From: Variovorax sp. SG517
GTDB lineage: Bacteria; Pseudomonadota; Gammaproteobacteria; Burkholderiales; Burkholderiaceae_C
NCBI RefSeq assembly: GCF_013376045.1
Contig: NZ_JABMJG010000002.1
Span: forward strand, 248,001 to 312,000
Direction of reading: 5' to 3'
Length of the DNA: 64,000 bases
Below the pieces are notes generated by a model, which saw nothing but the letters and a program-made list of their open reading frames with translations, had not been told where the DNA came from and did not search any database. Positions 25,451-36,139 of this stretch are shown piece after piece. The position numbers and the translations under genes are program-made. Numbering within the stretch: position 1 is the first letter of the stretch; each line of letters opens with the position of its first letter.

Positions 25451-26463
25451 ATTCCAGAATCAAGACCTTCGCCGCCGTGCTCGCGCTGGCGTCCTCCGCA
25501 CTCGCCGGCAGCACCGCCTTCGCACAGGGCACCGGGTTGCTGAACGCCTCCTACGACGTGGCGCGCGAGTTCTACAAGGACTACAACGCGGCCTTCGTGG
25601 CGCACTACAAGAAGGCGACCGGCAAGGACGTGAAGATCGACCAGTCGCACGGCGGCTCCAGCGCGCAGGCCCGCGCGGTGGCGGACGGCCTCGACGCCGA
25701 CGTGGTCACGATGAACACATCCACCGACATCGACTTCCTGGCCAGTGCCGGCGTGGTCGCGAAGGACTGGAACAAGAAATTCCCGGAGAACGCAGCGCCG
25801 ACCACGTCGACCATGCTGTTCCTGGTGCGCAACGGCAACCCCAAGGGCATCAAGGACTGGGACGACCTGGTCAAGCCCGGCGTGCAGGTCGTGATCGTCA
25901 ACCCCAAGACCGGCGGCAACGGCCGCTACGCCTACCTGGCGGCCTGGGGCTACGTCAAGAAGAAGGGCGGCACCGACGCCCAGGCCGCCGAGTTCGTCGG
26001 CAAGCTGTTCAAGAACGTGCCGGTGCTGGCACGCGGCGGCCGCGACGCGACCACCGCCTTCCTGCAGCGCAACATCGGCGATGCGCTGATCACCTTCGAA
26101 TCGGAAGTGGTCTCCATCGACCGCGAATTCGGGACCGGCAAGGTCGATTCGGTCTACCCGTCGATCAGCATCGTGGCCGAGAACCCGGTGGCCGTGGTCG
26201 AGCGCACCGTAGCCAAGAAGGGCACCGGCGAACTCGCCAAGGCGTACCTCGACTGGCTGTATTCCGAAGAGGCGCAGGAAATCGCCGCCAAGCACGCGCT
26301 ACGCCCGCGCTCGCAGACGGTGCTCAAGAAGTACGCCTCGACCTTCAAGCCGCTGCAGCTCTTCACGGTGCAGGAGCTCTTCGGCAGCCTCGGCGAAGCA
26401 CAGAAGGTGCACTTCAACGACGGCGGCCAGTTCGACAAGCTGTATACGCCTGGCGGAAAGTGA
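25447..26463 (+). CDS. sbp: Sulfate/thiosulfate ABC transporter substrate-binding protein
   Basis: Periplasmic sulfate-binding protein of 338 residues. The signal peptide FAAVLALASSALAGSTAFAQ is cleaved near residue 27. Family blocks seen: LLNASYDVAREFYKDYNAAF, QSHGGSSAQARAVADGLDAD and VIVNPKTGGNGRYAYLAAWG. Sbp and CysP are hard to separate by eye, so the ligand may be sulfate, thiosulfate or both. First component of an sbp-cysT-cysW-cysA importer; the gap to cysT holds a copy of a dispersed repeat. Confidence 0.95.
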   Translation: MNSRIKTFAAVLALASSALAGSTAFAQGTGLLNASYDVAREFYKDYNAAFVAHYKKATGKDVKIDQSHGGSSAQARAVADGLDADVVTMNTSTDIDFLASAGVVAKDWNKKFPENAAPTTSTMLFLVRNGNPKGIKDWDDLVKPGVQVVIVNPKTGGNGRYAYLAAWGYVKKKGGTDAQAAEFVGKLFKNVPVLARGGRDATTAFLQRNIGDALITFESEVVSIDREFGTGKVDSVYPSISIVAENPVAVVERTVAKKGTGELAKAYLDWLYSEEAQEIAAKHALRPRSQTVLKKYASTFKPLQLFTVQELFGSLGEAQKVHFNDGGQFDKLYTPGGK

Positions 26464-26466
26464 AGC

Positions 26467-26560
26467 ACACCCCCAGTCTTCGCGCACTTCGTGTCGCTTC
26501 GCCAACCCCCTTGCAGGGGGCAACACCTGCGGCCCGGCAGAGCCGGTTCCGCGGTGTTCC
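26467..26560 (-). repeat. Dispersed ~90-bp repeat, copy A (between sbp and cysT)
   Basis: Read on the minus strand it contains GAACACCGCGGAACCGGCTC, TGCCGGGCCGCAGGTGTTG, a CCCCCTGCAAGGGGG hairpin and GGCGAAGCGACACGAAGTGC. These blocks recur in the same order at 44262-44355 and 58107-58199. The internal CCCCCTGCAAGGGGG stem could weaken transcription between sbp and the permease genes. Confidence 0.9.
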
Positions 26561-26599
26561 ACGAGCTGACCAGCGCTTCAACAACGGACCGTTCTCATC

Positions 26600-27487
26600 A
26601 TGAGTGGTGTGACTTCTTCGGCGCTCCCAACCGCGGGAGCGCCTTTTTCGCGTGCCAACCGGGCAGGCGGCGCCAAGCGCGTGCTGCCCGGTTTCCACAT
26701 CACGCTCGGGTTTTCAATTCTTTATCTGAGCCTGATCGTGCTGATCCCGCTGTCGGCGCTTGTCTTCAAGACCTTCACGCTGAGCTGGGAGCAGTTCTGG
26801 GTGGCCGTGACCGCACCTCGCGTGATGGCTTCTTACCGGCTGACCTTCGGCGCATCGCTGATCGCGGCCATCGTCAATGCGGTGTTCGGCCTGCTGGTGG
26901 CCTGGGTGCTGGTGCGCTACAAGTTTCCGGGCAAGCGCATCGTCGATGCGCTGGTCGACCTGCCTTTCGCGCTGCCCACGGCCGTGGCAGGCATCTCGCT
27001 GACGGCGCTGCTCGCGGGCAACGGCTGGGTCGGGCAACTGCTGGAGCCGCACGGCATCAAGCTGGCGTTCACGCCGGCGGGCGTGGTCATTGCGCTGATC
27101 TTCATCGGGCTGCCCTTCGTGGTGCGCACGGTGCAGCCGGTGCTGGAAGACGCCGAGAAGGAACTGGAAGAAGCGGCTACATCGCTCGGCGCGACGCGGC
27201 TGCAGACCTTCACCAAGGTGATCTTCCCGTCCATCGCGCCGGCGCTGCTGACGGGCTTTGCCATGGCCTTCGCGCGCGCCATCGGCGAGTACGGCTCGGT
27301 GATCTTCATCGCCGGCAACATGCCGATGATCTCGGAGATCACGCCGCTCGTCATCATCGGCAAGCTGGAGCAGTACGACTACGCGGGTGCCACCGCCGTC
27401 GCGCTGGTGATGCTGGTCATTTCCTTCCTGCTGCTGCTGGTCATCAACGGCCTGCAGGCCTGGCAGCGTCGCCGTTCGGGGAGCTGA
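26600..27487 (+). CDS. cysT: Sulfate ABC transporter permease CysT
   Basis: First of two inner-membrane permeases of the sulfate/thiosulfate importer, 295 residues with about six to seven hydrophobic segments. The hydrophilic N-terminal 35 residues precede [20 protein letters not shown]. The cytoplasmic docking loop is [20 protein letters not shown] and the CysT-typical [20 protein letters not shown] follows. The next gene starts 1 bp after its stop. Confidence 0.96.
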   Translation: MSGVTSSALPTAGAPFSRANRAGGAKRVLPGFHITLGFSILYLSLIVLIPLSALVFKTFTLSWEQFWVAVTAPRVMASYRLTFGASLIAAIVNAVFGLLVAWVLVRYKFPGKRIVDALVDLPFALPTAVAGISLTALLAGNGWVGQLLEPHGIKLAFTPAGVVIALIFIGLPFVVRTVQPVLEDAEKELEEAATSLGATRLQTFTKVIFPSIAPALLTGFAMAFARAIGEYGSVIFIAGNMPMISEITPLVIIGKLEQYDYAGATAVALVMLVISFLLLLVINGLQAWQRRRSGS

Positions 27488-27488
27488 C

Positions 27489-28391
27489 ATGAGTGCCCCT
27501 TCCAAAGTCGTTCGCCGCGCGCAGGCCGGCACCACCGAAGCCGCCTGGGTGCGCTGGCTGCTGATCGGCCTCGCGCTTGGCTTCATGTTCCTGTTCCTCG
27601 TGCTGCCGCTGGCGGCGGTGGCGACCGAGGCGCTGCGCAAGGGCGTTACCGCGTACGTCGACGCGCTGAAGGAACCCGATGCCTGGAGCGCCATCCGCCT
27701 CACGCTGATCACGGCCGCCATCGCGGTGCCGATGAACCTGGTGTTCGGCGTGGCCGGTGCCTGGGCCATCGCCAAGTTCGAGTTCCGCGGCAAGGCGCTG
27801 CTGACCACGCTGGTCGACCTGCCGTTCGCGGTGTCGCCGGTGGTGGCGGGCCTGATCTACGTGCTGGTGTTCGGTGCGCAGGGCTGGCTGGGCCCGTGGC
27901 TGGCCGAGCACGACATCAAGATCATCTTCGCCGTGCCCGGCATCGTGCTGGCGACCGTGTTCGTGACCTTCCCGTTCATCGCGCGCGAACTCGTGCCGCT
28001 GATGCAGGCGCAGGGCACCGACGAGGAGCAGGCGGCCATCGTGCTCGGCGCGACCGGCTGGCAGACCTTCTGGCGCGTGACGCTGCCCAACATCAAGTGG
28101 GGCCTGCTGTACGGCGTGATCCTGTGCAACGCGCGCGCCATGGGGGAGTTCGGCGCGGTGTCGGTGGTGTCGGGCCACATCCGCGGCCAGACCAACACCA
28201 TGCCGCTGCACGTGGAAGTGCTCTACAACGAATACCAGTCGGTGGCCGCCTTCGCGGTGGCTTCGCTGCTGGCGATCCTGGCGCTGGTCACGCTGGTGAT
28301 CAAGTCGGTGATCGAATGGCGCCATGAGCGCGAGATGAAGGCCATTGCCGAGCTGCCCCCGGAACGCCCCCCTGAAGCCACTGCGGCCTGA
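27489..28391 (+). CDS. cysW: Sulfate ABC transporter permease CysW
   Basis: Second permease of the importer, 300 residues. Hydrophobic segments begin at [20 protein letters not shown]; the EAA-like loop is [20 protein letters not shown] and the CysW signature [20 protein letters not shown] follows. It is adjacent to cysT and 21 bp upstream of cysA. Confidence 0.96.
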   Translation: MSAPSKVVRRAQAGTTEAAWVRWLLIGLALGFMFLFLVLPLAAVATEALRKGVTAYVDALKEPDAWSAIRLTLITAAIAVPMNLVFGVAGAWAIAKFEFRGKALLTTLVDLPFAVSPVVAGLIYVLVFGAQGWLGPWLAEHDIKIIFAVPGIVLATVFVTFPFIARELVPLMQAQGTDEEQAAIVLGATGWQTFWRVTLPNIKWGLLYGVILCNARAMGEFGAVSVVSGHIRGQTNTMPLHVEVLYNEYQSVAAFAVASLLAILALVTLVIKSVIEWRHEREMKAIAELPPERPPEATAA

Positions 28392-28412
28392 GAGAGTGAG
28401 AGAGAAGAAATC

Positions 28413-29494
<1,082 letters not shown>

Positions 29495-29510
<16 letters not shown>

Positions 29511-30010
29511 TCGATTGGTACTTCGGCGCGCCGCGCCGCGCGTTCGGGCTGATCTGCCTGGCCTGTGTCCTGATGCTGGCCTTCGGGCTCTACCTGCAGC
29601 ACGTGGTCGGGCTCGAACCCTGTCCCATGTGCATCGTGCAGCGGTATGCGCTGGTGCTGGTGGCGCTGTTCACCGGCCTTGCCGGGGTGTTCCGCAACGT
29701 GGGGCTGCGTGCGGTGAGCGGCGTGCTGGCGTTGCTGGCGGCCGTCGGCGGTGCCTACACGGCGGCCTCGCAGAGCTGGCTGCAGTGGTATCCGCCCGAA
29801 GTCGTGAGCTGCGGCCGCGACCTCTACGGAATGATCGAGACCTTCCCGCTGAAGCGCGCGCTACCGATGATCTTCCGCGGCGGCGGCGACTGCTCGAAGG
29901 TCGACTGGTCGCTGTTCGGACTGACGCTGGCAAACTGGTCGTTCGTCGCGTTCGTGGTTCTGTCGCTGCTGCTGATCACGCTGCTGGTGCGTTCGCGCCG
30001 CGCGCGCTGA
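29495..30010 (+). CDS. dsbB: Disulfide bond formation protein B
   Basis: Inner-membrane enzyme that reoxidises DsbA and passes electrons to quinone. The 171 residues form four hydrophobic segments. The first periplasmic redox pair is [10 protein letters not shown] (CxxC) and the second pair lies in [10 protein letters not shown] and [10 protein letters not shown]. No ATG fits; the product begins at the TTG at 29495, inside cysA, or possibly at TTG 29507. The overlap means dsbB depends on cysA translation, linking disulfide formation to sulfate uptake, an arrangement I would not assume to be general. Confidence 0.93.
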
Positions 30011-30031
30011 GCAACTTTTTCAGTTCTCTGG

Positions 30032-30060
30032 AAGCCGCCCCCGTCTGAGGGCGGCTTTTT
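30032..30060 (+). terminator. Rho-independent terminator after dsbB
   Basis: AAGCCGCCC / GGGCGGCTT stem around CCGTCTGA, followed by five T on the plus strand. It ends the sbp-cysTWA-dsbB unit. Confidence 0.9.
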
Positions 30061-30073
30061 CACGTCGCGAGGT

Positions 30074-30424
30074 TCAGTTGAACCAGCCTTGGCCCGAGAA
30101 ACCGCAGGCCATTTCTTCCAGCAGGCTGCGCCAGTACCAGCGGCTCGCGCAGCTATCGACCAGCGCGGTATTCACGGGCTGAGCCATTTCAGGCTTGGCT
30201 GCGGGCGCAGCAAAGCTCAGCAGGTCTTGCTGCGCGGAAGCCTCTTCCATCCTGATCTTCGAAGCGGGCGCGCCGACGCTGGCGATGACGCCAGCCGTCT
30301 GCAGCGCGTCGCCGTCCTGCGGCATGTGGGTTGCGCTCGCCGCGCCGCTGAAGGCCAGCAGCGCCGCAATTGCACCACCCAGTGCTGCATTGCGCAGCAG
30401 CGTTTTCGACTGTTTGAATTTCAT
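30074..30424 (-). CDS. Small secreted protein of unknown function
   Basis: Unrecognised 116-residue protein. MKFKQSKTLLRNAALGGAIA followed by ALLAFSGAASATH is a convincing signal peptide (cleavage after ASA, about residue 33). The mature part is low in charge, with an Ala/Pro/Gln-rich middle, and ends in VDSCASRWYWRSLLEEMACG, whose two Cys and aromatic cluster could form a disulfide-stabilised C-terminus. An ATG at 30499 would add 25 residues ahead of the signal and is rejected. Coding is supported by the signal peptide rather than by homology. Confidence 0.65.
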   Translation of the reverse strand: MKFKQSKTLLRNAALGGAIAALLAFSGAASATHMPQDGDALQTAGVIASVGAPASKIRMEEASAQQDLLSFAAPAAKPEMAQPVNTALVDSCASRWYWRSLLEEMACGFSGQGWFN

Positions 30425-30771
30425 GGTCGTTTCCCTCAATTGAATGCGTCGGAAAAGAGATGCCCCGCCGCGCAAAAGATATTCACGGCTCATTGGCATC
30501 TGCTGTGGCGGGCGGCTTGCAATGCGCTGCCCAATTGCGAATGTAGGAGTGCAATTCGGGTGCAGACAGTGCCTAAAGTCACGATCTGGCCGGGGCTCGA
30601 ATCGCCGTGCGTTCGCTTGTAAGAGGATGGTGTCAATACACGGCGCGGGTCTTTAAAAGTCCTTCAGCAAACGCAGCTAGGATTGTGCGAAAACCCGCGT
30701 AGTTTCTTTTTTGGCGCCGAATTCCTCGAGCGAAACAACCCGCCCTGGCGCCTTCATTCCTTTTCCTTTGC
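30425..30771. other. Divergent intergenic region upstream of the secreted protein and macA
   Basis: This 347-bp gap contains no gene I can support; the short frames here have no recognisable product. It is relatively AT-rich (for example 30648-30663, GGTCTTTAAAAGTCC) and should hold promoters for both divergent units. The macA ATG at 30772 has no clear purine-rich ribosome-binding site (CCTTTTCCTTTGC precedes it). Confidence 0.6.
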
Positions 30772-31932
30772 ATGCCCAATAAACCGCCCCGGCGATCGCG
30801 CAAATACCTGATCGGCATTGCCGTTTTCATCGTGCTGGCCATCATTGGCTCCTCGTTGCTGAGGCCGGCGCAGAAGAGTGAATACCTCACCGCCACCGTG
30901 CAGCGCACCGACCTGGAAAACGCCGTGCTCGCCACCGGCGTGCTGCAGGCGCTCAAGCAGGTGGAAGTGGGTGCGCAGGTGAGCGGCCAGCTCAAGTCGC
31001 TGAAGGTGGTGCTCGGGCAGACGGTGAAGAAGGGCGACTGGCTTGCCGAGATCGACCCCGTCATCTCCCAGAACACCCTGGCGCAGGAGCAGGCCAAGCT
31101 CGACAACCTGCAGGCGCAGAAGCTGGCCAAGGAGGTGCGCGTCAAGCAGGCTCAACTCACCTGGACGCGCCAGCAGGAAATGCTCGCGCAGGATGCGGCC
31201 GCGAAGCAGGACATGGAAAGCGCCGACGCCGAGCTGCGCGCACTGCGCGCCGACGCGGTGTCGCTCGAGGCGCAGATCCGCCAGCAGAAGCTGGCCGTGG
31301 CCTCGGCGCAGCAGAACCTCTCCTACACGCGCATCGTGGCGCCCATCGACGGCGACGTGGTCTCCATCAACACGCTCGAAGGCCAGACCGTGGTCGCCGC
31401 CTTCCAGGTGCCCACGCTGATGAAGCTGGCCGACCTGTCCACCATGACGGTCAAGGCGCAGGTCTCCGAAGCCGACGTGGTGCGCGTGAAGCCGGGCCAG
31501 CCGGTGTACTTCACCATCCTCGGCGACCCCGACAAGCGCTACCACGGCACGCTGCGCGCGGTGCAGCCTTCGCCGGAGAAGATCAACAACGCGGTGTTCT
31601 TCAACGCGCTCTTCGACGTGCCCAACCCCGACCGAACGCTGCGCGTGGACATGACGGCGCAGGTCGCCATCCTGCTGGGCGAGGCGAAGCAGGCGCTGAC
31701 CGTGCCGTTGACAGCGCTCGGCGAGCGCGACAAGGACGGCCGCCAGGAAGTGCGCGTGCTCAAGGCCGACCAGACCGTGGAAAAGCGGAAGGTGCGCGTG
31801 GGCATCTCCAACAACTTCCAGGCGCAGGTGCTCGAAGGCCTGAAGGAGGGCGACAACGTCATCACCGGCGATGCCTCCGCAGTGCCCGAGCGCGGCGAAA
31901 CCGGCGACAGCGGCGGCCGGGGCAAGCGCTGA
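30772..31932 (+). CDS. macA: MacA-like periplasmic adaptor subunit
   Basis: Membrane-fusion protein of a MacAB-type efflux pump, 386 residues. An N-terminal anchor (KYLIGIAVFIVLAIIGSSLL) precedes the first lipoyl half (GVLQALKQVEVGAQVSGQLK). A long coiled-coil hairpin follows (about residues 100-180, with LAQEQAKLDNLQAQKLAKEV), then the second lipoyl half (NLSYTRIVAPIDGDVVSI) and beta-barrel and membrane-proximal domains. The stop overlaps the macB start by 1 bp (TGATG at 31930-31934). The substrate may be a macrolide, peptide, siderophore or lipopeptide; the sequence does not say. Confidence 0.93.
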   Translation: MPNKPPRRSRKYLIGIAVFIVLAIIGSSLLRPAQKSEYLTATVQRTDLENAVLATGVLQALKQVEVGAQVSGQLKSLKVVLGQTVKKGDWLAEIDPVISQNTLAQEQAKLDNLQAQKLAKEVRVKQAQLTWTRQQEMLAQDAAAKQDMESADAELRALRADAVSLEAQIRQQKLAVASAQQNLSYTRIVAPIDGDVVSINTLEGQTVVAAFQVPTLMKLADLSTMTVKAQVSEADVVRVKPGQPVYFTILGDPDKRYHGTLRAVQPSPEKINNAVFFNALFDVPNPDRTLRVDMTAQVAILLGEAKQALTVPLTALGERDKDGRQEVRVLKADQTVEKRKVRVGISNNFQAQVLEGLKEGDNVITGDASAVPERGETGDSGGRGKR

Positions 31933-33932
31933 TGCTGCAGGAACCGAAGAAGCCACTGCTGAGCCTGCGGGGCATCGGCCGCAGCTTTCCCTCGGGCGAG
32001 CAGGAAGTGCAGGTGCTCAAGGACGTGAACCTCGACATCGGCGACGGCGAGATGCTGGCCATCGTCGGCGCCTCGGGCTCGGGCAAGTCGACGCTGATGA
32101 ACATCCTCGGCTGCCTCGACAGGCCGAGCACGGGCACCTACACCGTCTCGGGCCAGGACGTGGGCGCGCTCGACAGCGACGCGCTCGCCGAACTGCGCCG
32201 CGAGCACTTCGGCTTCATCTTCCAGCGCTACCACCTGATGCAGCACCTGACGGCCACCGGCAACGTCGAGGTGCCCGCTGTTTACGCCGGCACCGACGGC
32301 CAGGCACGCGAATCGCGCGCGCGGCAACTGCTCGCGCGCCTGGGGCTGGGCGACCGCACCGAGCACCGGCCCAGCCAGCTGTCGGGCGGCCAGCAGCAGC
32401 GCGTGAGCATCGCGCGCGCGCTCATGAACGGCGGGCAGGTGATCCTGGCCGACGAGCCGACCGGCGCGCTCGACAGCCGCAGCGGCCAGGAGGTCATCGG
32501 CATCCTGCGCGAGCTGCACGCGCAGGGCCACACGATCATCATCGTGACGCACGACATGCAGGTGGCGAGCTGCACCGAACGCATCATCGAGATCGCCGAC
32601 GGCGTGATCGTGGGCGACCGGCCCAACGTGCCGAGCGTTACCGCGCCCACGCAGCCGGCTGCGCAAGCCGACGCCGCGGCCCCCACGGCGATGACGAAGC
32701 CCAGGCTCGGTATCGCCCGCTTCAGCACCGGCTGGGCCCGCTTCGCCGAAGCCTTCCGCATGGCCTGGCGCTCGATGATGGCGCACCGCATGCGTACGGC
32801 GCTCACGATGCTGGGCATCGTCATCGGCATCACCTCGGTGGTGTCGATCGTGGCGATCGGGGAGGGCGCCAAGCGCTACGTGCTGTCGGACATCCGCGCC
32901 ATCGGCACCAACACGCTGGACGTGTATCCGGGCCGCGACTTCGGCGACGACAAGGCCACCAGCATCCGCACGCTCATACCTTCGGACCTCGACGCCATCG
33001 CGGCCCAGCTCTACGTGCACAGCGTGACGCCCACCACCTCGCGCAGCCTGCGTCTGCGCTACCGCAGCGTCGACATCAACGGCACCGTGAACGGCGTGAG
33101 CGACAGTTTCTTCCGCGTGCGCGACATGCAGATGGCCAGCGGCGCGGCCTTCACCGCCTCCGACGTGCGTCATCAGTCGCAGGTGGTGGTGATCGACCAG
33201 AACACGCGGCGCAAGCTGTTTCCCGACGGCACCGAGCCGGTGGGCAAGATCATCCTGGTGGGCAGCCTGCCGTGCACGGTGATCGGCGTGGCGCAGGAGA
33301 AGAAGACGGTGTTCGGCGACGGCAACAAGTCGCTCAACCTCTGGCTGCCCTACAGCACCGGCGCGAGCCGGCTCTTCGGGCAGCAGCACTTCGACAACAT
33401 CACGGTGCGCATCCGCGACGACCAGCCGACCAAGGCGGCGGAAGACAGCATCGTCAAACTGCTCGCGCTGCGCCACGGCACCAAGGATTTCTTCACCTTC
33501 AACATGGACAGCATCGTCAAGACGGCGGAGCGCACCAGCCAGTCGCTCACGCTGCTGCTGTCGCTCATCGCGGTGATCTCGCTGGTGGTGGGCGGCATCG
33601 GCGTGATGAACATCATGCTGGTGTCGGTGACCGAGCGCACGCGCGAGATCGGCATCCGCATGGCAGTGGGGGCGCGCCAGAGCGACGTGCTGCAGCAGTT
33701 CCTGACCGAGGCGGTGCTGGTGTGCCTGGTGGGCGGCCTGATCGGCGTGACGCTTTCGTACGGCATCAGCTTTCTCTTCTCGCTTCTCGTCAAGCAATGG
33801 CAGATGATCTTTTCAATCGGCGCCGTGGTTTCGGCATTTCTCTGCGCGTCGCTGATCGGCGTGCTGTTCGGCTACCTGCCGGCGCGCAACGCGGCTCGGC
33901 TGGATCCCATCGAGGCGCTGGCTCGTGAATAA
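31932..33932 (+). CDS. macB: MacB-like ABC transporter, fused ATPase-permease
   Basis: Mechanotransmission-type exporter subunit, 666 residues. The N-terminal ATPase carries Walker A GASGSGKST, signature LSGGQQQRV and Walker B VILADEPTGALD, with the MacB-type DSRSGQEV. A linker of about 40 residues rich in Ala/Pro leads to the first membrane helix (MRTALTMLGIVIGITSVVSI), a large periplasmic MacB_PCD domain (about residues 300-530) and the C-terminal FtsX domain with three helices (GGIGVMNIMLVSVTERTREI). The stop overlaps the following gene, so the three pump components are translationally coupled. Confidence 0.95.
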   Translation: MLQEPKKPLLSLRGIGRSFPSGEQEVQVLKDVNLDIGDGEMLAIVGASGSGKSTLMNILGCLDRPSTGTYTVSGQDVGALDSDALAELRREHFGFIFQRYHLMQHLTATGNVEVPAVYAGTDGQARESRARQLLARLGLGDRTEHRPSQLSGGQQQRVSIARALMNGGQVILADEPTGALDSRSGQEVIGILRELHAQGHTIIIVTHDMQVASCTERIIEIADGVIVGDRPNVPSVTAPTQPAAQADAAAPTAMTKPRLGIARFSTGWARFAEAFRMAWRSMMAHRMRTALTMLGIVIGITSVVSIVAIGEGAKRYVLSDIRAIGTNTLDVYPGRDFGDDKATSIRTLIPSDLDAIAAQLYVHSVTPTTSRSLRLRYRSVDINGTVNGVSDSFFRVRDMQMASGAAFTASDVRHQSQVVVIDQNTRRKLFPDGTEPVGKIILVGSLPCTVIGVAQEKKTVFGDGNKSLNLWLPYSTGASRLFGQQHFDNITVRIRDDQPTKAAEDSIVKLLALRHGTKDFFTFNMDSIVKTAERTSQSLTLLLSLIAVISLVVGGIGVMNIMLVSVTERTREIGIRMAVGARQSDVLQQFLTEAVLVCLVGGLIGVTLSYGISFLFSLLVKQWQMIFSIGAVVSAFLCASLIGVLFGYLPARNAARLDPIEALARE

Positions 33933-35313
33933 GGCGCCTCTTCTTTCGTCGGCGGTGGCGGCGGCCGTGCTGCTGCTTGGCGGTTGCACCCTCTTTCAGC
34001 CGGAGCAGAGGGCGCAGCGCCCACTGGATATTCCGCAGGGCTGGCAGCAGTCGCCCGGCTCGGGCAGCGCGGCGGCGATGCTCTCGTCCGGCTGGTGGAA
34101 GGCCTTCAACGATCCGCAGCTCGACCAGTTGATCGACAACGCGCTGCGCACCAACAACAACCTGGCCGCGGCGGGCATCCGCGTGCAGCGCGCACAGCTG
34201 CAGGCCGGGCTGGCGAACACGAACCTCACGCCCGGCGTGGTCGGGCAGGCCAGCACCAGCCGCAGCTACGACCTCAAGCGCGGCGGCGTGGCCGGTTCCG
34301 CGTCGAGCTCGCTGGTGACGCTGAGCTACGAGCTCGACCTGTGGGGCCGGCTCTCCGCGGTGCGCAGTGCCGCCGACTGGGAGCTGAAGGCCACCGAATC
34401 CGACCGCCAGGCCACGGCGCTCGCCCTGATCGGCACCACGGCGGGCGCCTATTGGCAGACCGGCTATCTGAACCAGCGCATCGCGCTCAGCGAGGCGGGC
34501 ATGGAGGACGGCCGGCGCATCCTCGCGCTGGCGCGGGTCAAGTACGCGGCGGGCGCGGTGTCGGGGCTGGACGTGGCGCAGGCCGGCCAGAACCTCGCCA
34601 CGCAGGAGGCCGCGCACACGCAGTTGCTGCAGCAGCGCGTGGAGGCGCGCAACGCGCTGGCGATCATCTTCGACCAGCCGCCGCAGCAGATGGCCGCCGA
34701 GCCGACGCAGCTGCCGGACACCGCCTTGCCTGTCATCGATGCCGGCTTGCCCGCGAGCCTGCTAGGCCGCCGTCCGGACCTGCGCGCCGCCGAGCAGCGG
34801 CTGCGAGGCGCCCTGGCGAACGTCGACGCCACGCGAACCGGCTTCTATCCAGCGCTGAGCCTGACGGGCTCCCTGGGCACCTCGAGCACCGCGTTGGGCG
34901 AGCTGCTGAAGAACCCCGTGGGCACGTTGGGCGCGGGGCTGACGCTGCCGTTCCTGCAGTGGAACACCGCGCGGCTCACCGTCGCGGTATCGCAGACGCA
35001 GTACGAAGAGGCGGTGGTGGGCTTCCGGCAGTCGCTCTACACGGCGTTGTCGGAGGTCGAGAACGCGCTCTCGTCGCGCGCACAGCTTCGCGCGGAAAGC
35101 GAGAAGCTTGCGCTGGCGCTGCAGGAGGCGCAGCGCGCCGAGCGGCTGTCGGAGGTGCGCTACCGCGCCGGCGCGACCGCGCTGCAGCCGGTGCTCGACG
35201 CGAAGGACAGGCGCCGCACGGCAGAGGTATCGCTGGCGCAGAACCGGCTGAACCAGCTCAACGCCACGATGACGCTATACAAGGCGCTGGGCGGAGCGGC
35301 CGAGGCGTCGTAG
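33925..35313 (+). CDS. Outer-membrane efflux lipoprotein, NodT/OprM family
   Basis: TolC-like outer-membrane channel for the MacAB pump, 462 residues. The signal LSSAVAAAVLLLGGC ends in a lipobox (LLGGC, Cys near residue 21). The two repeated OEP domains start at SSGWWKAFNDPQLDQLIDNA and ARTGFYPALSLTGSLGT-like segments; YELDLWGRLSAVRSA is the NodT-group hallmark. The GTG start at 33925 overlaps the macB stop by 8 bp. A third, co-encoded channel component is common in beta- and pseudomonad MacAB operons. Confidence 0.93.
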   Translation: MNKAPLLSSAVAAAVLLLGGCTLFQPEQRAQRPLDIPQGWQQSPGSGSAAAMLSSGWWKAFNDPQLDQLIDNALRTNNNLAAAGIRVQRAQLQAGLANTNLTPGVVGQASTSRSYDLKRGGVAGSASSSLVTLSYELDLWGRLSAVRSAADWELKATESDRQATALALIGTTAGAYWQTGYLNQRIALSEAGMEDGRRILALARVKYAAGAVSGLDVAQAGQNLATQEAAHTQLLQQRVEARNALAIIFDQPPQQMAAEPTQLPDTALPVIDAGLPASLLGRRPDLRAAEQRLRGALANVDATRTGFYPALSLTGSLGTSSTALGELLKNPVGTLGAGLTLPFLQWNTARLTVAVSQTQYEEAVVGFRQSLYTALSEVENALSSRAQLRAESEKLALALQEAQRAERLSEVRYRAGATALQPVLDAKDRRRTAEVSLAQNRLNQLNATMTLYKALGGAAEAS

Positions 35314-35320
35314 CGCATTG

Positions 35321-35354
35321 CTCCCTCTTCTCCCAGGGGGAGGGGGGAGAGGGA
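35321..35354. repeat. C-rich/G-rich imperfect inverted repeat between convergent genes
   Basis: CTCCCTCTTCTCCC is followed by AGGGGGAGGGGGGAGAGGGA, giving an imperfect hairpin in the 49-bp gap between the efflux channel gene and the convergent glycosyltransferase. It resembles short extragenic repeats and may work as a weak bidirectional terminator, although it has no T-run. Confidence 0.55.
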
Positions 35355-35362
35355 AGAAGACA

Positions 35363-36139
35363 TCAGTCCTGGAACGGCGGCTTCTTCGCCAGCTTGCGCA
35401 GCAGCAGCAGGGGCAGGCGCAGCACGAACTCGACCATCAGCCGTGTGTGCATCCACGTGAGCAGCACGTTGTCGCGGCCATAGCGGAAGTGAGAAACGCC
35501 GCCTTCCTCGGCCGTCAGGTACTTCACCGGCGCGTCGATGTTGACCGGCTTGACGCCGCGCCAGGCCAGCCGTACGACGGCCTCGGTGTCGAAGTCGAAA
35601 CGCCGCATCCAGGGCTGGCGCGCCATCACCGCAATCAGGTCGGCCACGGGATACACGCGAAAGCCGTAGAGCGAGTCGCCGACGCCCGCGAACAGCGTCT
35701 CGAGCTGCGTCCAGCCGTTCGACACGCGCCGCCCGCGCACGCGCAGCAGCGGTGCGCTGGCGTCGAACACCGGGCGGCCGAGCACCATCGTTTCGGGGCG
35801 AGCCAGCGAGGACTGCATGAAGGCCGGGATCAGGTCGGCGGGATGCTGGCCGTCGGAGTCCATCGTCAGCGCGTGGGTGAAGCCGGCTTCCTTCGCGGCG
35901 CGCAGGCCGTGCAGCACCGCCGAGCCCTTGCCCTGGTTCTGCGGCAGTACCCACACGCGCAAGCCCGGGTCGCCCTCGGCCATCTGCTGCAGGCGCTCGC
36001 CGGTACCGTCGTCGCTGCCGTCGATCACCACCCACACCGGGCTCCACTGCGCGCGGGCGGCGGCGACCGTGGAGAACAGCCGCTCGCCGGTGTTGTAGCT
36101 GGGGATCAGGACAAGGTGTGTGCGCGAGGCGTCTGGCAT
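35363..36139 (-). CDS. Glycosyltransferase family 2 protein
   Basis: GT-A fold enzyme of 258 residues. LVLIPSYNTGERLFSTVAAA is the N-terminal nucleotide-sugar-binding start, VVIDGSDDGTGERL the next block, and LTMDSDGQHPADLI holds the metal-binding DSD. A C-terminal hydrophobic stretch (MVEFVLRLPLLLLRKLAKK) suggests membrane association, as in dolichyl-phosphate-type transferases. The ATG at 36139 overlaps the 3' end of the acyltransferase gene by 34 bp. A family 2 transferase next to an acyltransferase and a chorismatase resembles part of the xanthomonadin/aryl-polyene pigment locus (inference). Confidence 0.9.
   Translation of the reverse strand: MPDASRTHLVLIPSYNTGERLFSTVAAARAQWSPVWVVIDGSDDGTGERLQQMAEGDPGLRVWVLPQNQGKGSAVLHGLRAAKEAGFTHALTMDSDGQHPADLIPAFMQSSLARPETMVLGRPVFDASAPLLRVRGRRVSNGWTQLETLFAGVGDSLYGFRVYPVADLIAVMARQPWMRRFDFDTEAVVRLAWRGVKPVNIDAPVKYLTAEEGGVSHFRYGRDNVLLTWMHTRLMVEFVLRLPLLLLRKLAKKPPFQD

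Noticed and set aside
26467..26560. CRISPR repeat or small RNA gene
   Set aside because: The element recurs singly at three distant places, not as an array with spacers, and no promoter-terminator arrangement for a small RNA is visible.
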